A stretch of DNA of 64,000 nucleotides. Origin: DATFMH01 sp035267045 (GTDB taxonomy: Bacteria > Bacteroidota > Rhodothermia > Balneolales > DATFMH01). A model generated the notes under the pieces. The model worked only from the letters and a program-made list of their open reading frames with translations, made no database searches and was not told the origin of the DNA. The position numbers and the translations under genes were made by a program. Shown here one piece after another: positions 1 to 9,079 of this stretch; the stretch's first letter is position 1, and every line of letters begins with the position of its first letter. The stretch is taken from assembly GCA_035267045.1 (NCBI GenBank), contig DATFMH010000220.1, positions 18,399-82,398 of the forward strand, read 5' to 3'.

Positions 1-1
1 G

Positions 2-463
2 GGTACAATACCTCCAGTTTGGCTTCGCGAAGGCTGGGTACAGGTAACCGGAGGTCCCGGACTGAGGGGATATACCAAACAGGATATTTCTAAGGAATTC
101 ATTGGGCATGGAAATCGGTACCTGAATTATTCGTCTGCCAATATAGAACTGGATTATCCCAACCCGCTTGGATATGCGTTAAAAAAGATAAAGGTACTTG
201 GCGATCTCTTTAAATTGAGATCTTACTTATTTTGGGATACCGGAAGTGCATTGAATTTTTCAAACGGGCCCTTTATCCGGAAGTTGAATGCTGATGCCGG
301 TCCCGGTTTTGCATTGTCCATAAGTATACCCGACAATACCGGAAATATGAAAAATATTGTTCTAAGATATGATATCCCGCTATGGCTTTCTAATCCCAAT
401 ATAAATGAAAATCAGTTCCATTACAGGAATGTAATTGGGTTAAGTGCTATTATTAATCTATAA
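2..463 (+). CDS. C-terminal part of an outer-membrane beta-barrel protein (5' truncated by window edge)
   Basis: An open frame runs from the window edge to a TAA at 461-463, so only the last 153 or so codons are present. The visible protein alternates polar and hydrophobic residues as in beta-strands. It carries a GGPGLRGY segment resembling the (V/L)RG(F/Y) motif of Omp85/D15 surface antigens, then strand-like stretches and a terminal strand ending in INL. I infer the barrel end of an Omp85-like protein, or of a metallopeptidase fused to such a barrel; the missing N-terminus prevents a choice. acetate kinase starts 18 bases downstream. An ATG-initiated start at 215 would cut the barrel and is not believed. 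Confidence 0.7.
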   Translation, partial: GTIPPVWLREGWVQVTGGPGLRGYTKQDISKEFIGHGNRYLNYSSANIELDYPNPLGYALKKIKVLGDLFKLRSYLFWDTGSALNFSNGPFIRKLNADAGPGFALSISIPDNTGNMKNIVLRYDIPLWLSNPNINENQFHYRNVIGLSAIINL

Positions 464-481
464 AATTATTTAATAAATATT

Positions 482-1705
482 ATGATTGTTCTTGTTATTA
501 ATTGTGGAAGCTCATCTGTAAAATATCAGTTGATTGAAACTGATGATGAAGAAATAATTTGTTCAGGTCTTGTTGAACGTATCGGTGCCGTGACTTCCAT
601 TATCAAACATGAAGTTACAGGTCAAAAACCGATTAAAAAGACCATGACTCTCGAGGATCACACAAAAGCACTTAAAGAAGTCCTCGATTTTATCAGCGAC
701 AAAGAAAATAATGTTGTTAATTCCTTATCTGATATAGCTGCTGTAGGACATCGTGTTGTTCACGGTGGCGAAACTTTTAAGGATTCAGTTTTAATTGATG
801 ATGACGTAATTAGTGCTATTGAGCAGGCCATAGATCTTGCCCCCCTCCATAATCCGCCAAACCTAAAAGGGATCTATGCAGCTAAGAAAACGTTGCCTGA
901 TGTACCTCATGTGGCTGTTTTCGATACGGCATTTCATCATTCATTACCAAGTAAAGCATTTCTATATGCTATACCTAACCGATTATATAGACGTTATAAA
1001 ATTCGTAAATATGGTTTTCATGGTACATCTCATTACTATGTCAGCCGTCGTTATTACAATATAAAAGATATTAATCCTGAAGGTACGAATGTCATAACCT
1101 GTCATCTTGGTAACGGATCTTCGTTATGTGCCATTAAAGATGGATTATCAATTGATACAAGTATGGGATTTACTCCACTATCCGGTTTAATAATGGGTAC
1201 AAGAAGTGGTGATATCGACCCCTCCATTTTATTTTATATTGTAGAAAAAGAAGAAATGCCCCTGAGTCATGCCCATGCATTGCTAAACCGTCACAGTGGC
1301 TTATTGGGAATGAGTGGTTATGCAGCGGATATGCGCGATCTCATCGAAGAAGCTGAAAAAGGTGATAGACGTTGTCAACAGGCGATTGATGCTTTTAGTT
1401 ATCGTGCCAAAATGTACCTTGGCTCGTATATGGCAGCCATGAATGGTTGTGATAGCATTATTTTTACAGCTGGAATAGGGGAGAACGCACCGCTTATTCG
1501 GGAAAAGATATGTGAAGACCTTGATCATCTTGGTGTTAAACTTGATCCGGCTATAAATTATGACCGTAACGCCACGGGAGAACGCAAAATAAGTCATAGT
1601 GATTCAAAGATAGAAGTTTACGTGATCCCGACTGACGAAGAAATGGTTATAGCTTTGGACGCTGCTAAAATTGCAACAGCGGCCAGGCAATCCCCGTGGA
1701 TATAA
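482..1705 (+). CDS. ackA: Acetate kinase
   Basis: Cytoplasmic enzyme interconverting acetate + ATP and acetyl phosphate + ADP; it works with phosphate acetyltransferase, encoded at 5186. The 407-residue length is normal. The ASKHA-fold signatures are clear: N-terminal NCGSSSVKY, the HNPPNL and FDTAFH segments, YGFHGTSH with the catalytic-site histidine, HLGNGSSL phosphate loop, the GTRSGDIDPS loop and the C-terminal FTAGIGENAP adenosine-binding motif. The start ATG lies 18 bases after the preceding gene, so co-transcription is possible. Nothing is missing from the active site. The gene is not next to pta, unlike the usual ackA-pta pair. Confidence 0.97.
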   Translation: MIVLVINCGSSSVKYQLIETDDEEIICSGLVERIGAVTSIIKHEVTGQKPIKKTMTLEDHTKALKEVLDFISDKENNVVNSLSDIAAVGHRVVHGGETFKDSVLIDDDVISAIEQAIDLAPLHNPPNLKGIYAAKKTLPDVPHVAVFDTAFHHSLPSKAFLYAIPNRLYRRYKIRKYGFHGTSHYYVSRRYYNIKDINPEGTNVITCHLGNGSSLCAIKDGLSIDTSMGFTPLSGLIMGTRSGDIDPSILFYIVEKEEMPLSHAHALLNRHSGLLGMSGYAADMRDLIEEAEKGDRRCQQAIDAFSYRAKMYLGSYMAAMNGCDSIIFTAGIGENAPLIREKICEDLDHLGVKLDPAINYDRNATGERKISHSDSKIEVYVIPTDEEMVIALDAAKIATAARQSPWI

Positions 1706-1760
1706 TAACGCTTGTTAAAATGTTATATATCAATATACTATTTGAAAGGAATCAACAGTA

Positions 1761-3560
1761 ATGCAGTACAGAAATAAAATCCTTGTATATCTGATCAGTA
1801 TTGCAGCATTATTGCTTATTTCAGGTTGTACGAGTTCCCGCTGGGTTGTACAGGACCAACCCGCTGTTGATACCTCTAATGGTACTGTTTTGAGTAAAAC
1901 AGAAACCATATTCATTAATCCGGATCTTACACCTTCAAATCCTGTTTTGACGTTAAACCTGATGCAGATAAATAAGGTCAGGTACCCCAAACGTTATGTT
2001 GTAAAACGTTACATTCAACGTTACAGGCCCCGATACGGTTTTTTAATATTAGGTCTGACCGGATCAGCTTTCCTGTTTTATACGGCAAATTCCAAAACCC
2101 TTACAACAACAAAAAGCAGTAAGAACATCCTGAATATTGGGGGTGGATTACTCGGACTTGCTTCTTTTTTGAATATGAAACCGGCGGGTAAGGCTAAAGC
2201 GACCGGAGAAACACAATTTTCTAAAAAGACCGGTTCGGTAGTCCGAATCGACACGGTACATCATAAAATTAATTCGGATACAAAGGCGGATATATCAATA
2301 CAATATAAAGACAATACACTATTAAAGAATCTGAGCGTTGCCTTCAAAAATGGTGATATTGACATTGATTTAGCCAATACTGTTAAGATTGGAGATGTTA
2401 AATCAAAAAATCCGGGTGATTTGGACGTCAGTGTCGAATACAATAAGAAAAACTATTCGTTTAAAGTACCTCTTGAGAAGTTCATGAAACGTTATGCGGT
2501 CATTGAACGTCCCAATGCTTTATTACATAGTAATCCCGTTAATACGGAAGCTAATGTGATAACTAATATCAAATATAATTCACAATTACAGTTTGTTAAC
2601 CAGGTAGATTCGACCTGGTACAAGGTTTTATATGGAATAACTCCATCATATTTGAATTCATCAGATGCCCAATTGGTCTGGCGAACGGTTTCGAGTGCTA
2701 CTCCACCTGATATTGTTGTATCTCCCTATTCAAATTTCGGTACTATTGATGTCGAAAGGGGAATACCGTATGACTCTGTTAAAAATCGGTATGGAATAGC
2801 TCTGCTTTTAAATAATACGTTTAATGATGATAAGAATGATGATCATAAAGAAATCTATGATCGTGATACCCGTCTTATGAAAACGTATATTGAGCATTCA
2901 ATGGGCTATACAAAACAAAATATATTTACTTTTAAATCTGATCATAAAACGGAATTTAAAAACGTACTGGGTTTAAATAATATACCGGCGACAATTACTA
3001 ATGAGATAACACCTGATAGTACTGATTTAATACTCTATTATGTGGGAGACAACATTCAACTGACAAATGGGAAAAAGAACTCTGATTTTAAGCAGGACTC
3101 TGTTAAGTTCGTTTCTTTGTATCAACACTTATTGGAGAGCGTCGCAAATCTTAAAACCCGAAAATCAATCCTGATCTTTGATACTGATATTCTTCAAAAT
3201 AACTCTAAACCGTTTTATGATGATCAGAATAAAAATGAAAACAGCATTAAAAAGGCCATCTTTAATATTTCCCAAAAAATAGTCGATCAGAATCCTAATA
3301 TGGCTGTTGTGTATTCGTCCGATATCGGACAAAAAGCCGGAATCTATAAGTCCTCTGTTAATAGCATCGATAAAAGGCACAGTATCTTTACCTATTATTT
3401 TTGTAAAGGATTGAAAGAAGGAAATAGAAGTTTATTGTCCCTATCAAGGTATCTGCAACGGAATGTTACTTTTACATCAAGAAGTTTATTAGACAGGGCA
3501 CAAGATCCAGTTTTCTTTGGTAATCTTGACCTTCTTTTAACAAGCATTGATAATAAGTGA
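1761..3560 (+). CDS. Exported lipoprotein with SH3-like and degenerate caspase-like (C14) domains
   Basis: This 599-residue protein starts with a lipoprotein signal (lipobox LISGC, Cys23). Hydrophobic, glycine-rich stretches follow near residues 92-108 and 123-136, then an SH3-like region near 245-310. The C-terminal 250 residues follow the layout of peptidase C14 caspase-like domains: RYGIALLLNN near 343, a strand ending YYVGD near 430, a strand LIFDTD near 471-476, and a late SIFTYYFCKGLKEG segment with a QDPVFFGN end. The catalytic His position (normally GHG) reads GDN and the Cys position (normally DxC) reads DTD, so I infer no protease activity. Start ATG is preceded by GAAAGGA. Function unknown; possibly a cell-envelope scaffold. 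Confidence 0.75.
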   Translation: MQYRNKILVYLISIAALLLISGCTSSRWVVQDQPAVDTSNGTVLSKTETIFINPDLTPSNPVLTLNLMQINKVRYPKRYVVKRYIQRYRPRYGFLILGLTGSAFLFYTANSKTLTTTKSSKNILNIGGGLLGLASFLNMKPAGKAKATGETQFSKKTGSVVRIDTVHHKINSDTKADISIQYKDNTLLKNLSVAFKNGDIDIDLANTVKIGDVKSKNPGDLDVSVEYNKKNYSFKVPLEKFMKRYAVIERPNALLHSNPVNTEANVITNIKYNSQLQFVNQVDSTWYKVLYGITPSYLNSSDAQLVWRTVSSATPPDIVVSPYSNFGTIDVERGIPYDSVKNRYGIALLLNNTFNDDKNDDHKEIYDRDTRLMKTYIEHSMGYTKQNIFTFKSDHKTEFKNVLGLNNIPATITNEITPDSTDLILYYVGDNIQLTNGKKNSDFKQDSVKFVSLYQHLLESVANLKTRKSILIFDTDILQNNSKPFYDDQNKNENSIKKAIFNISQKIVDQNPNMAVVYSSDIGQKAGIYKSSVNSIDKRHSIFTYYFCKGLKEGNRSLLSLSRYLQRNVTFTSRSLLDRAQDPVFFGNLDLLLTSIDNK

Positions 3561-3564
3561 CAGA

Positions 3565-4422
3565 ATGGGAATCCTATTTGTATTACTCAGTGTCGGATGT
3601 TCCCTTTTAATCGCGCATTTATTAAAATATTGTGAACAGTATAATCTTCGATTATTTAGAGTTCTGACAGTAAATTATGCTGTTGCTTCTGTTGTTGCCT
3701 ATGGCATGAGTACTTCATCCGGACCATTTCCATTGTATAATATCCCTCTATGGTTAACGGGTTTGATAATTATAACCGGGTTTATCTTTATTTTTAACTT
3801 TGTCATTTACAGCCGGTCGATAAATACTAACGGTGTAGGAGTCAGCATTGCAGCAATGAGAATTTCATTACTTATTCCTGTTTCCATTTCAATTTTATTT
3901 TTTGGAGAACTTTTAACCGGATGGAAAACCTTAGGCATTTTCATTGTTATAATTTCTCTTTTTTTATTGATTTTTTCCCGCCCGACACTTAGTAAGATTA
4001 CAGTCAATAACCATATCTATTTGTTGGTATTATTTTTTTTCACCGGTATTGGAGATGCTGCTTTAAAAATATACCAGGTTTCAGGAAGCCTTTATATCGA
4101 TAAATCTCTATTTATGAGCGGTATCTTTATATTTGCCTTTTTAACAGGGGTGATATTATCGATACGCAAGGGGGGTGCTTTCATTACCAAAAAAGAATTG
4201 TTAATGGGGTTATGGATAGGCATTCCCAATCTATTTTCATCAATTTTCCTTATTAAAGCATTGGATTATTCAAGTGGGTCATTCGTTTTTTCGCTTGTTA
4301 ATGTTCTGATCGTGATAGGAGGCGCCTTGATAGGGAAGATTTATTGGAGGGATTATATCACGAAACGCCAATATGCAGGTATGGGACTGGCATTACTTGC
4401 GATTGTATTATTGTGGATATAA
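3565..4422 (+). CDS. EamA/DMT-superfamily transporter
   Basis: About 285 residues made almost entirely of hydrophobic helices, roughly ten, arranged as two five-helix repeats as in drug/metabolite (EamA) transporters. The short loops carry Arg/Lys, and the helix ends resemble the family, for example the FFGELLTGWKTLGIFIVIISL segment in the first half and the related IGGALIGKIYWRDYITKRQY segment in the second. The ATG at 3565 is used here; an in-frame TTG at 3547 overlaps the upstream gene and would add six polar residues. The upstream stop lies at 3558-3560, so the two genes are probably co-transcribed. Substrate cannot be told from sequence. Confidence 0.85.
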   Translation: MGILFVLLSVGCSLLIAHLLKYCEQYNLRLFRVLTVNYAVASVVAYGMSTSSGPFPLYNIPLWLTGLIIITGFIFIFNFVIYSRSINTNGVGVSIAAMRISLLIPVSISILFFGELLTGWKTLGIFIVIISLFLLIFSRPTLSKITVNNHIYLLVLFFFTGIGDAALKIYQVSGSLYIDKSLFMSGIFIFAFLTGVILSIRKGGAFITKKELLMGLWIGIPNLFSSIFLIKALDYSSGSFVFSLVNVLIVIGGALIGKIYWRDYITKRQYAGMGLALLAIVLLWI

Positions 4423-4446
4423 AAAAACCCCGGTTTTCAGCCGGGG
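4421..4446 (-). terminator. Intrinsic terminator for the DUF4168 gene
   Basis: CCCCGG (4428-4433) pairs with CCGGGG (4441-4446) around a seven-base loop. On the minus strand the hairpin is followed by seven T residues (A-run at 4421-4427), which fits the minus-strand gene ending at 4470. The plus-strand gene ends inside the A-run and may share the hairpin, but without a T-tract on that side. Confidence 0.8.
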
Positions 4447-4469
4447 TCGTAAAAAGATTATCTTCCTTT

Positions 4470-4988
4470 TTACTTTTTAGAATTCAATTTTTGCAGTCTT
4501 TGTTGCAAATCTTTTGATTGCTGGAGAGTCGTGTAAATTTGCTTATATCGAGCTACTTCCATGCCGTCCGATTTTATTTTGGCCATCATCTTTTGATTAA
4601 CATTTTGTTCGATTTGCATAATGGATGCACGGATCTTGGAAAATTGTTGTTTTTCCTTGGGAGTCATTTTAACGTCGCTCTTCTTTGGATTTCGCATACT
4701 CATCATAATCTGGCGAAAACGTTGAAGATCCATACCCTGATCTTTCACGGCTTTTTGAATATCTTTTACAGAACCCATTTGAATAGCCTGAATATCATTC
4801 GAAGTTTTAACAAATGTCTGAAGCTCCTGGTTCGATATACTATCCGGGTTAATCTTGGCAGGCTGCTTTTGTTTCATGGCTGCCTGTGCATGGGAGGTGC
4901 TTACACTGATTACTAAAAAAGCCAGTGCAGCTAAAGTAGATGTTAAATAACGCATACTAAAATTTATTTTAAAATTAAGATTTATCAT
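4470..4988 (-). CDS. Secreted DUF4168-family protein
   Basis: A small periplasmic or secreted protein with a signal peptide ending around SHAQA. The mature part is charged and helical, with two similar blocks: ISNQELQTFVKTSNDIQ, where the family signature of an ELxxF motif is seen, and later KEKQQFSKIRASIMQIEQ. Each is followed by an MxLxRF/MEVARYKQI segment. This matches DUF4168, whose role is not known. ATG 4988 gives 172 residues; an internal ATG at 4955 would put the positively charged MRY directly before the hydrophobic core and is equally plausible. It is a single-gene unit convergent with the EamA gene and ended by a strong hairpin. Confidence 0.8.
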   Translation of the reverse strand: MINLNFKINFSMRYLTSTLAALAFLVISVSTSHAQAAMKQKQPAKINPDSISNQELQTFVKTSNDIQAIQMGSVKDIQKAVKDQGMDLQRFRQIMMSMRNPKKSDVKMTPKEKQQFSKIRASIMQIEQNVNQKMMAKIKSDGMEVARYKQIYTTLQQSKDLQQRLQKLNSKK

Positions 4989-5185
4989 CCGCTACTGAGA
5001 CGGGAACATATTTTAAAAGGGTAGATACCCATTATTTGATGAAATAGCAAAATATTTATGTCTTCCTAATATCATGTATTTCAGTAAAAATCCGTTTAAT
5101 GGACATCGATATTTGCCCACATCTTATTATCTTATCGATGAAAATTATTGTAAGAAGGTATTCATTTTAACAATGACAAGGATAT

Positions 5186-6178
5186 ATGGATATTATTTCA
5201 GAAATACGTAATAAAGCTATTAATGCCCATAAAACAATCATATTTCCCGAATCCGGTGATCTGAGAATATTACGTGCTTGTGCTTATCTCGCTGAAGAAA
5301 AAATATGTAATGTTGCTATTGTTGGCCGAAAAGAAGCTGTTCAAAGAAGAGCATCAACAGAACATATCGTTTTGCCGGATAATATTACCTTCCATGACCC
5401 CTTGAATGATCCTGATATAGATGATTACATTGAGCATTTTTATGAAAGAAGGAAGAAAAAAGGACTATCAAGAGAACAGGCTGAATTGCAGATTCAACAT
5501 CCTCTTTATTACGCTGCTTCAAAGGTAGCCGCAAACAATGTAGATGGGTGTGTTTCAGGGGCCGTACATACTACCGGGGAAGTTTTAAAAGCAGCTATTC
5601 AGGTCATTGGATTAAAAAAAGATTCCGATGTCGTTTCAAGTATTTTTCTCATGTCTTTACCGGACGGTCGCGTGTATAGTTACGGCGATTGTGCCGTAGT
5701 ACCTTACCCGGATTATAAACAACTTGCCGGTATAGCTATTGACTCTGCTTCGACTCATCATTTATTGACCGGCCAAGATCCTGCTGTAGCTATGCTTTCT
5801 TTTTCAACAAAAGGGAGTGCTATACATGATAATGTTAAATTGGTACAGGATGCTTTACATTTAGCAAAACAACGTAAGAATGACTTACTAATCGATGGAG
5901 AGTTACAGTTCGACGCGGCTATTGTACCGGCTATTGCCCAAAAAAAGGCGCCCGGCTCTCCGGTTGCCGGACATGCCAATGTGTTTGTTTTCCCAAATCT
6001 GGATGCCGGTAATATCTCATATAAAATTACGGAACGCTTAGCCGGAGCTATTGCAACAGGACCCATTATCCAGGGTCTGGCACGTCCCATGAATGACTTA
6101 TCACGTGGCTGTTCATGGCAGGATGTTGTTAATACAGCGGCTGTCTGTTCGATATTGGCTGATAATGAAGAAGATTAA
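5186..6178 (+). CDS. pta: Phosphate acetyltransferase (short form)
   Basis: Cytoplasmic enzyme that interconverts acetyl-CoA + phosphate and acetyl phosphate + CoA, completing the acetate branch with acetate kinase at 482. The 330-residue length is that of the single-domain Pta type, without the N-terminal DRTGG regulatory domain of enteric Pta. Family motifs are visible: IIFPESGDLRILRA at the N-terminus, DGCVSGAVHTTGEVL, DGELQFDAA, FPNLDAGNISYK and PIIQGLARPMNDLSRGCS near the C-terminus. A phosphate butyryltransferase is less likely given that last motif. It is transcribed alone, 4 kb from ackA, with unrelated genes between. Confidence 0.95.
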   Translation: MDIISEIRNKAINAHKTIIFPESGDLRILRACAYLAEEKICNVAIVGRKEAVQRRASTEHIVLPDNITFHDPLNDPDIDDYIEHFYERRKKKGLSREQAELQIQHPLYYAASKVAANNVDGCVSGAVHTTGEVLKAAIQVIGLKKDSDVVSSIFLMSLPDGRVYSYGDCAVVPYPDYKQLAGIAIDSASTHHLLTGQDPAVAMLSFSTKGSAIHDNVKLVQDALHLAKQRKNDLLIDGELQFDAAIVPAIAQKKAPGSPVAGHANVFVFPNLDAGNISYKITERLAGAIATGPIIQGLARPMNDLSRGCSWQDVVNTAAVCSILADNEED

Positions 6179-6224
6179 CCCGGGTTATTCACCAGAAAAT
6201 TATGGAACCGAAGTGTTAATTTTT

Positions 6225-6500
6225 TGACGACCAACCAACCACAAACCACCAACCACAAACCAACCAAACGACGTCATCCTGAATTTGATTCAGGATCCAG
6301 CCAAGGCGTTGGCACAGTTTACAAACAGTGGTTTTTAACCCCAAAGCATTCCTTCCAATTAAAAATGAAACAACGCCCAAAGCCATTAATAGCAAGATTC
6401 CGGGTCGGTGCCCGGAATGACGTCAAAAAGGGCTCCGAATGACGTTGATGGGCCCCGAATGACGCCGATGGGCTTGGAATTATGTTAAAAAGAGCTCCGG
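6225..6500 (+). repeat. Dispersed palindromic / low-complexity repeat region
   Basis: The gene-free stretch between pta and the aldo/keto reductase starts with a run of ACCAACCACAAACC-type repeats (6225-6270). Then come the hairpin ATCCTGAA/TTCAGGAT (6276-6296) and a second hairpin ATTCCGGG/CCCGGAAT (6397-6418); the pair is bounded by ACGTCAT (6271-6277) and ATGACGT (6418-6424). After that the unit GGGCTCCGAATGACGTTGAT recurs two or three times with decay to about 6500. This is the look of REP-like bacterial palindromic repeats. The 72-codon frame at 6224-6442 is a by-product of the repeat. Nothing recognisable is seen from 6500 to 6716. Confidence 0.7.
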
Positions 6501-6716
6501 AACGTCTTTGGGAGCGGGAAAAACGTTAGTAGTAAACGTTTACCTGTCAGGCTTCTAATTTGCTTTACATCCGTATAATTTATGCCGGCGGATTGTTCTA
6601 ACTTGAGCAAGTTATTTAGATGGATCTCACTTCGGAAAAGACTGGCGTGGAGCCCATATATCGATAAAAGACAGAAAGATTTTTGTTATCTGCATGCTAT
6701 TATTATTTAAAAAAAC

Positions 6717-7667
6717 TTACATCAATTCCCTGCCAAGCGCTGCTGTCCACAAACGGTACCATTCCGATCGGTCAAGACTTAAAGAACACGCCTTAACGGC
6801 ATCTTTTATGTGCTCAGGGTCATTGCTGCCGTAAATAGGTATAACGCCCACTGGATTGTGCATTAACCATGCCAGCGCCACTTGAACGGCAGACGTATCT
6901 TTGGATTCGGCAATTTCATTTATCACCGGCCTAAAGTGCCGGTACCGTTGATACAGCAATTCATCGGAAGTCTCTTTACCTGCTAATAATCCCTTTGCTA
7001 TTGGACTATAAGCCAAAACGGCCGTGTTGGTTTCCTCGCAATAATCCAACAAGCCGTCATTCATAGGATCCAAATGCAAAAGACTAAATTCCGGTTGAAC
7101 CGTTATTACGGGATGCCGTAAATATTTTTGTAATGCCTTTATCTGTGAAGGTTTATAATTACTAACCCCGATATATCTTATTAATCCCTGCTCTACCATT
7201 TGATTCAAAGCTTCGGCGGTTGCCGCAGGATGAGTGAGTGGATCACGCCTGTGTACCTGATAGAGATCAATGTACGTTAGATCCATTCTTTCAAGGGACT
7301 GTTGTACACTTTGCGTTATATGCTGAAAAGAGAGGTCATATCGGTACGGACCCTCATCATCGGTAAATCGTATGCCGCATTTTGAGGCTATAAATATTTT
7401 ATCACGATCGGGTTTAACTTCTTTAAGACAATGTTTAAAAACTTCTTCACAGGTACCGTTTCCATAAATATCTGCATGGTCAAAAAAAGTAATGCCTTCT
7501 TCAATAGATGTGCTGAACGCATCTACGGCTCTGTCAATATTATCTTTTCCTACTTCATTGGGATCCCACGTACCCGTGAGGCCCATCATTCCCATGGCAA
7601 GACGCGAAACTTTAATGGAATCAGGCCCGATTTCTATTGTCGGGAGTGTATTATTTTCTTCTGCCAT
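6717..7667 (-). CDS. Aldo/keto reductase (YdhF-like)
   Basis: NAD(P)H-dependent oxidoreductase of the AKR superfamily with a TIM-barrel fold, 316 residues. The catalytic tetrad is complete: Asp and Tyr in FFDHADIYG, Lys in IASKCG and His in YQVHRRD. The C-terminal cofactor-binding part has GVSNYK, LAYSPIAKGLL and IPIYGSNDPEHI. The shape is closest to the YdhF/general-stress oxidoreductase group; the substrate cannot be predicted. Its ATG lies two bases after the stop of the amylase gene, so the two form an operon, with the reductase second. Carbohydrate-derived aldehydes are a possible substrate by context only. Confidence 0.92.
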   Translation of the reverse strand: MAEENNTLPTIEIGPDSIKVSRLAMGMMGLTGTWDPNEVGKDNIDRAVDAFSTSIEEGITFFDHADIYGNGTCEEVFKHCLKEVKPDRDKIFIASKCGIRFTDDEGPYRYDLSFQHITQSVQQSLERMDLTYIDLYQVHRRDPLTHPAATAEALNQMVEQGLIRYIGVSNYKPSQIKALQKYLRHPVITVQPEFSLLHLDPMNDGLLDYCEETNTAVLAYSPIAKGLLAGKETSDELLYQRYRHFRPVINEIAESKDTSAVQVALAWLMHNPVGVIPIYGSNDPEHIKDAVKACSLSLDRSEWYRLWTAALGRELM

Positions 7668-7669
7668 AA

Positions 7670-9079
7670 TCAGTTCGATAAAGTACTATAATCCGAAGAA
7701 TTCGTAAACACTTTATAATCCCAGGGTTTGAGGGTCATCCGCTGGTTGTTTGAAAATGTTGCTTTCTTACCGTTGAACAGGTCGTAATAAGTACCGGACA
7801 ACTCTTTTGATCGTAACGTAATATTTTGAGTATCACCAGACAAATTGGTTATCACAAACACTTTTTGCCCATCTTTATGTCGAACAAAAGAATATACATA
7901 TTGAGGCTTAGAATTGGTTAGCGGGATCATTTTGCCTCCCTTATCACCACTTAACAAGGCTTTATTTGAATTTTTCAAGTGAATGAGACGTGAATAGAAT
8001 TTTCGATAATGACCCTTATTATTATTCCAATTAATTGGATCTTTTTGAAAGAATTTCAGTCGTTTATGCATTCCAGCTTCCTGTCCGTCATAAACGAGCG
8101 GGACCCCTTTAACAGTAAACGTAAGCACCGCAAATGCTTTCGCTCCTTTGCCCAATCGTTCGAATACCGTCCCATTCCAGGAATTTTCATCATGATTTGA
8201 TGTGAATCGCATCCGGTAGGCATCAGAAGGGTAGGCAGCCTGTTCGTTATCTAATACGGAATCAATCGCTGTAGCTTTTTTCTTACCTTTGGCTATATCA
8301 TTGAACAAATGGTATAAATTCCAGCTATACGTCATATCAAAGGCCTTATGCATTTTCGGTGATTCGGCTTCGGCTAACATAAAAACAGGTTTTACCTGAT
8401 CTAATTGTTTACGTGCTTCAACCCAAAAGTCAATGGGTACCATACCGGCCACATCACATCTGAATCCGTCAATATTGGTAATCTGAACCCAATATTTCAT
8501 GGCATTTATCATATAATGACGTAATCCGGTTTTCTTATAATTAAGCGCAATGACATCTGTCCAATCTTTAACGGGGGAGACAAAATTACCTTTTTTATCA
8601 TGTTTGTACCACTCAGGATGTGTTTTAGTAAGCACATTATCCCAGGAAGTGTGATTAGCTACCCAATCGATGATAACATGCATCCCCATTTTATGGATAG
8701 ATGCAACAAGGTGCTTAAAATCAGATAACGTGCCGTAATTGGGATTCACTTTTAAATAATTTTGAACCGAATAATAACTACCTAATGGTTCCTTCCGGTT
8801 TTTCTTGCCAATAGGATTGATAGGCATCAGCCAGATAATCCCCACACCCATATCTTTTAATTGTTTTAAACGGGGCTCAATGGCTTTAAAGGTACCTGCT
8901 TTTGTAAACTGACGGATATTTAATTCATATACCGTTTGATTTCTTGACCAGGCGGGATGAGTTATCTCATTCTTTGATACGGCCTGCTTGTAATCTTTGT
9001 TTGTAACCGGGGAGGTAAAACCGGTTACCCAAATAGCTAATGAAAGAAGTACGATTGACTGTTTTACGTGTAGTTTCAT
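7670..9079 (-). CDS. Exported GH13 alpha-amylase family enzyme
   Basis: Glycoside hydrolase 13 protein of about 469 residues acting on alpha-glucans outside the cytoplasm. ATG 9079 begins a typical signal peptide (MKLHVKQS then a hydrophobic core); a TTG at 9097 would add six residues and is less likely. The (beta/alpha)8 catalytic motifs are all present: region I DWVANHTSWD, region II GFRCDVA with the nucleophile Asp, region III LAEAE with the acid/base Glu, region IV FTSNHDENS with the third Asp. A C-terminal beta-domain follows (residues about 390 on). First gene of a two-gene operon with the aldo/keto reductase. Confidence 0.93.
   Translation of the reverse strand: MKLHVKQSIVLLSLAIWVTGFTSPVTNKDYKQAVSKNEITHPAWSRNQTVYELNIRQFTKAGTFKAIEPRLKQLKDMGVGIIWLMPINPIGKKNRKEPLGSYYSVQNYLKVNPNYGTLSDFKHLVASIHKMGMHVIIDWVANHTSWDNVLTKTHPEWYKHDKKGNFVSPVKDWTDVIALNYKKTGLRHYMINAMKYWVQITNIDGFRCDVAGMVPIDFWVEARKQLDQVKPVFMLAEAESPKMHKAFDMTYSWNLYHLFNDIAKGKKKATAIDSVLDNEQAAYPSDAYRMRFTSNHDENSWNGTVFERLGKGAKAFAVLTFTVKGVPLVYDGQEAGMHKRLKFFQKDPINWNNNKGHYRKFYSRLIHLKNSNKALLSGDKGGKMIPLTNSKPQYVYSFVRHKDGQKVFVITNLSGDTQNITLRSKELSGTYYDLFNGKKATFSNNQRMTLKPWDYKVFTNSSDYSTLSN

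Noticed and set aside
6224..6442. 72-codon open frame read as a protein
   Set aside because: It lies entirely in palindromic and low-complexity repeats and its product is of the kind commonly produced by such repeats in many genomes.
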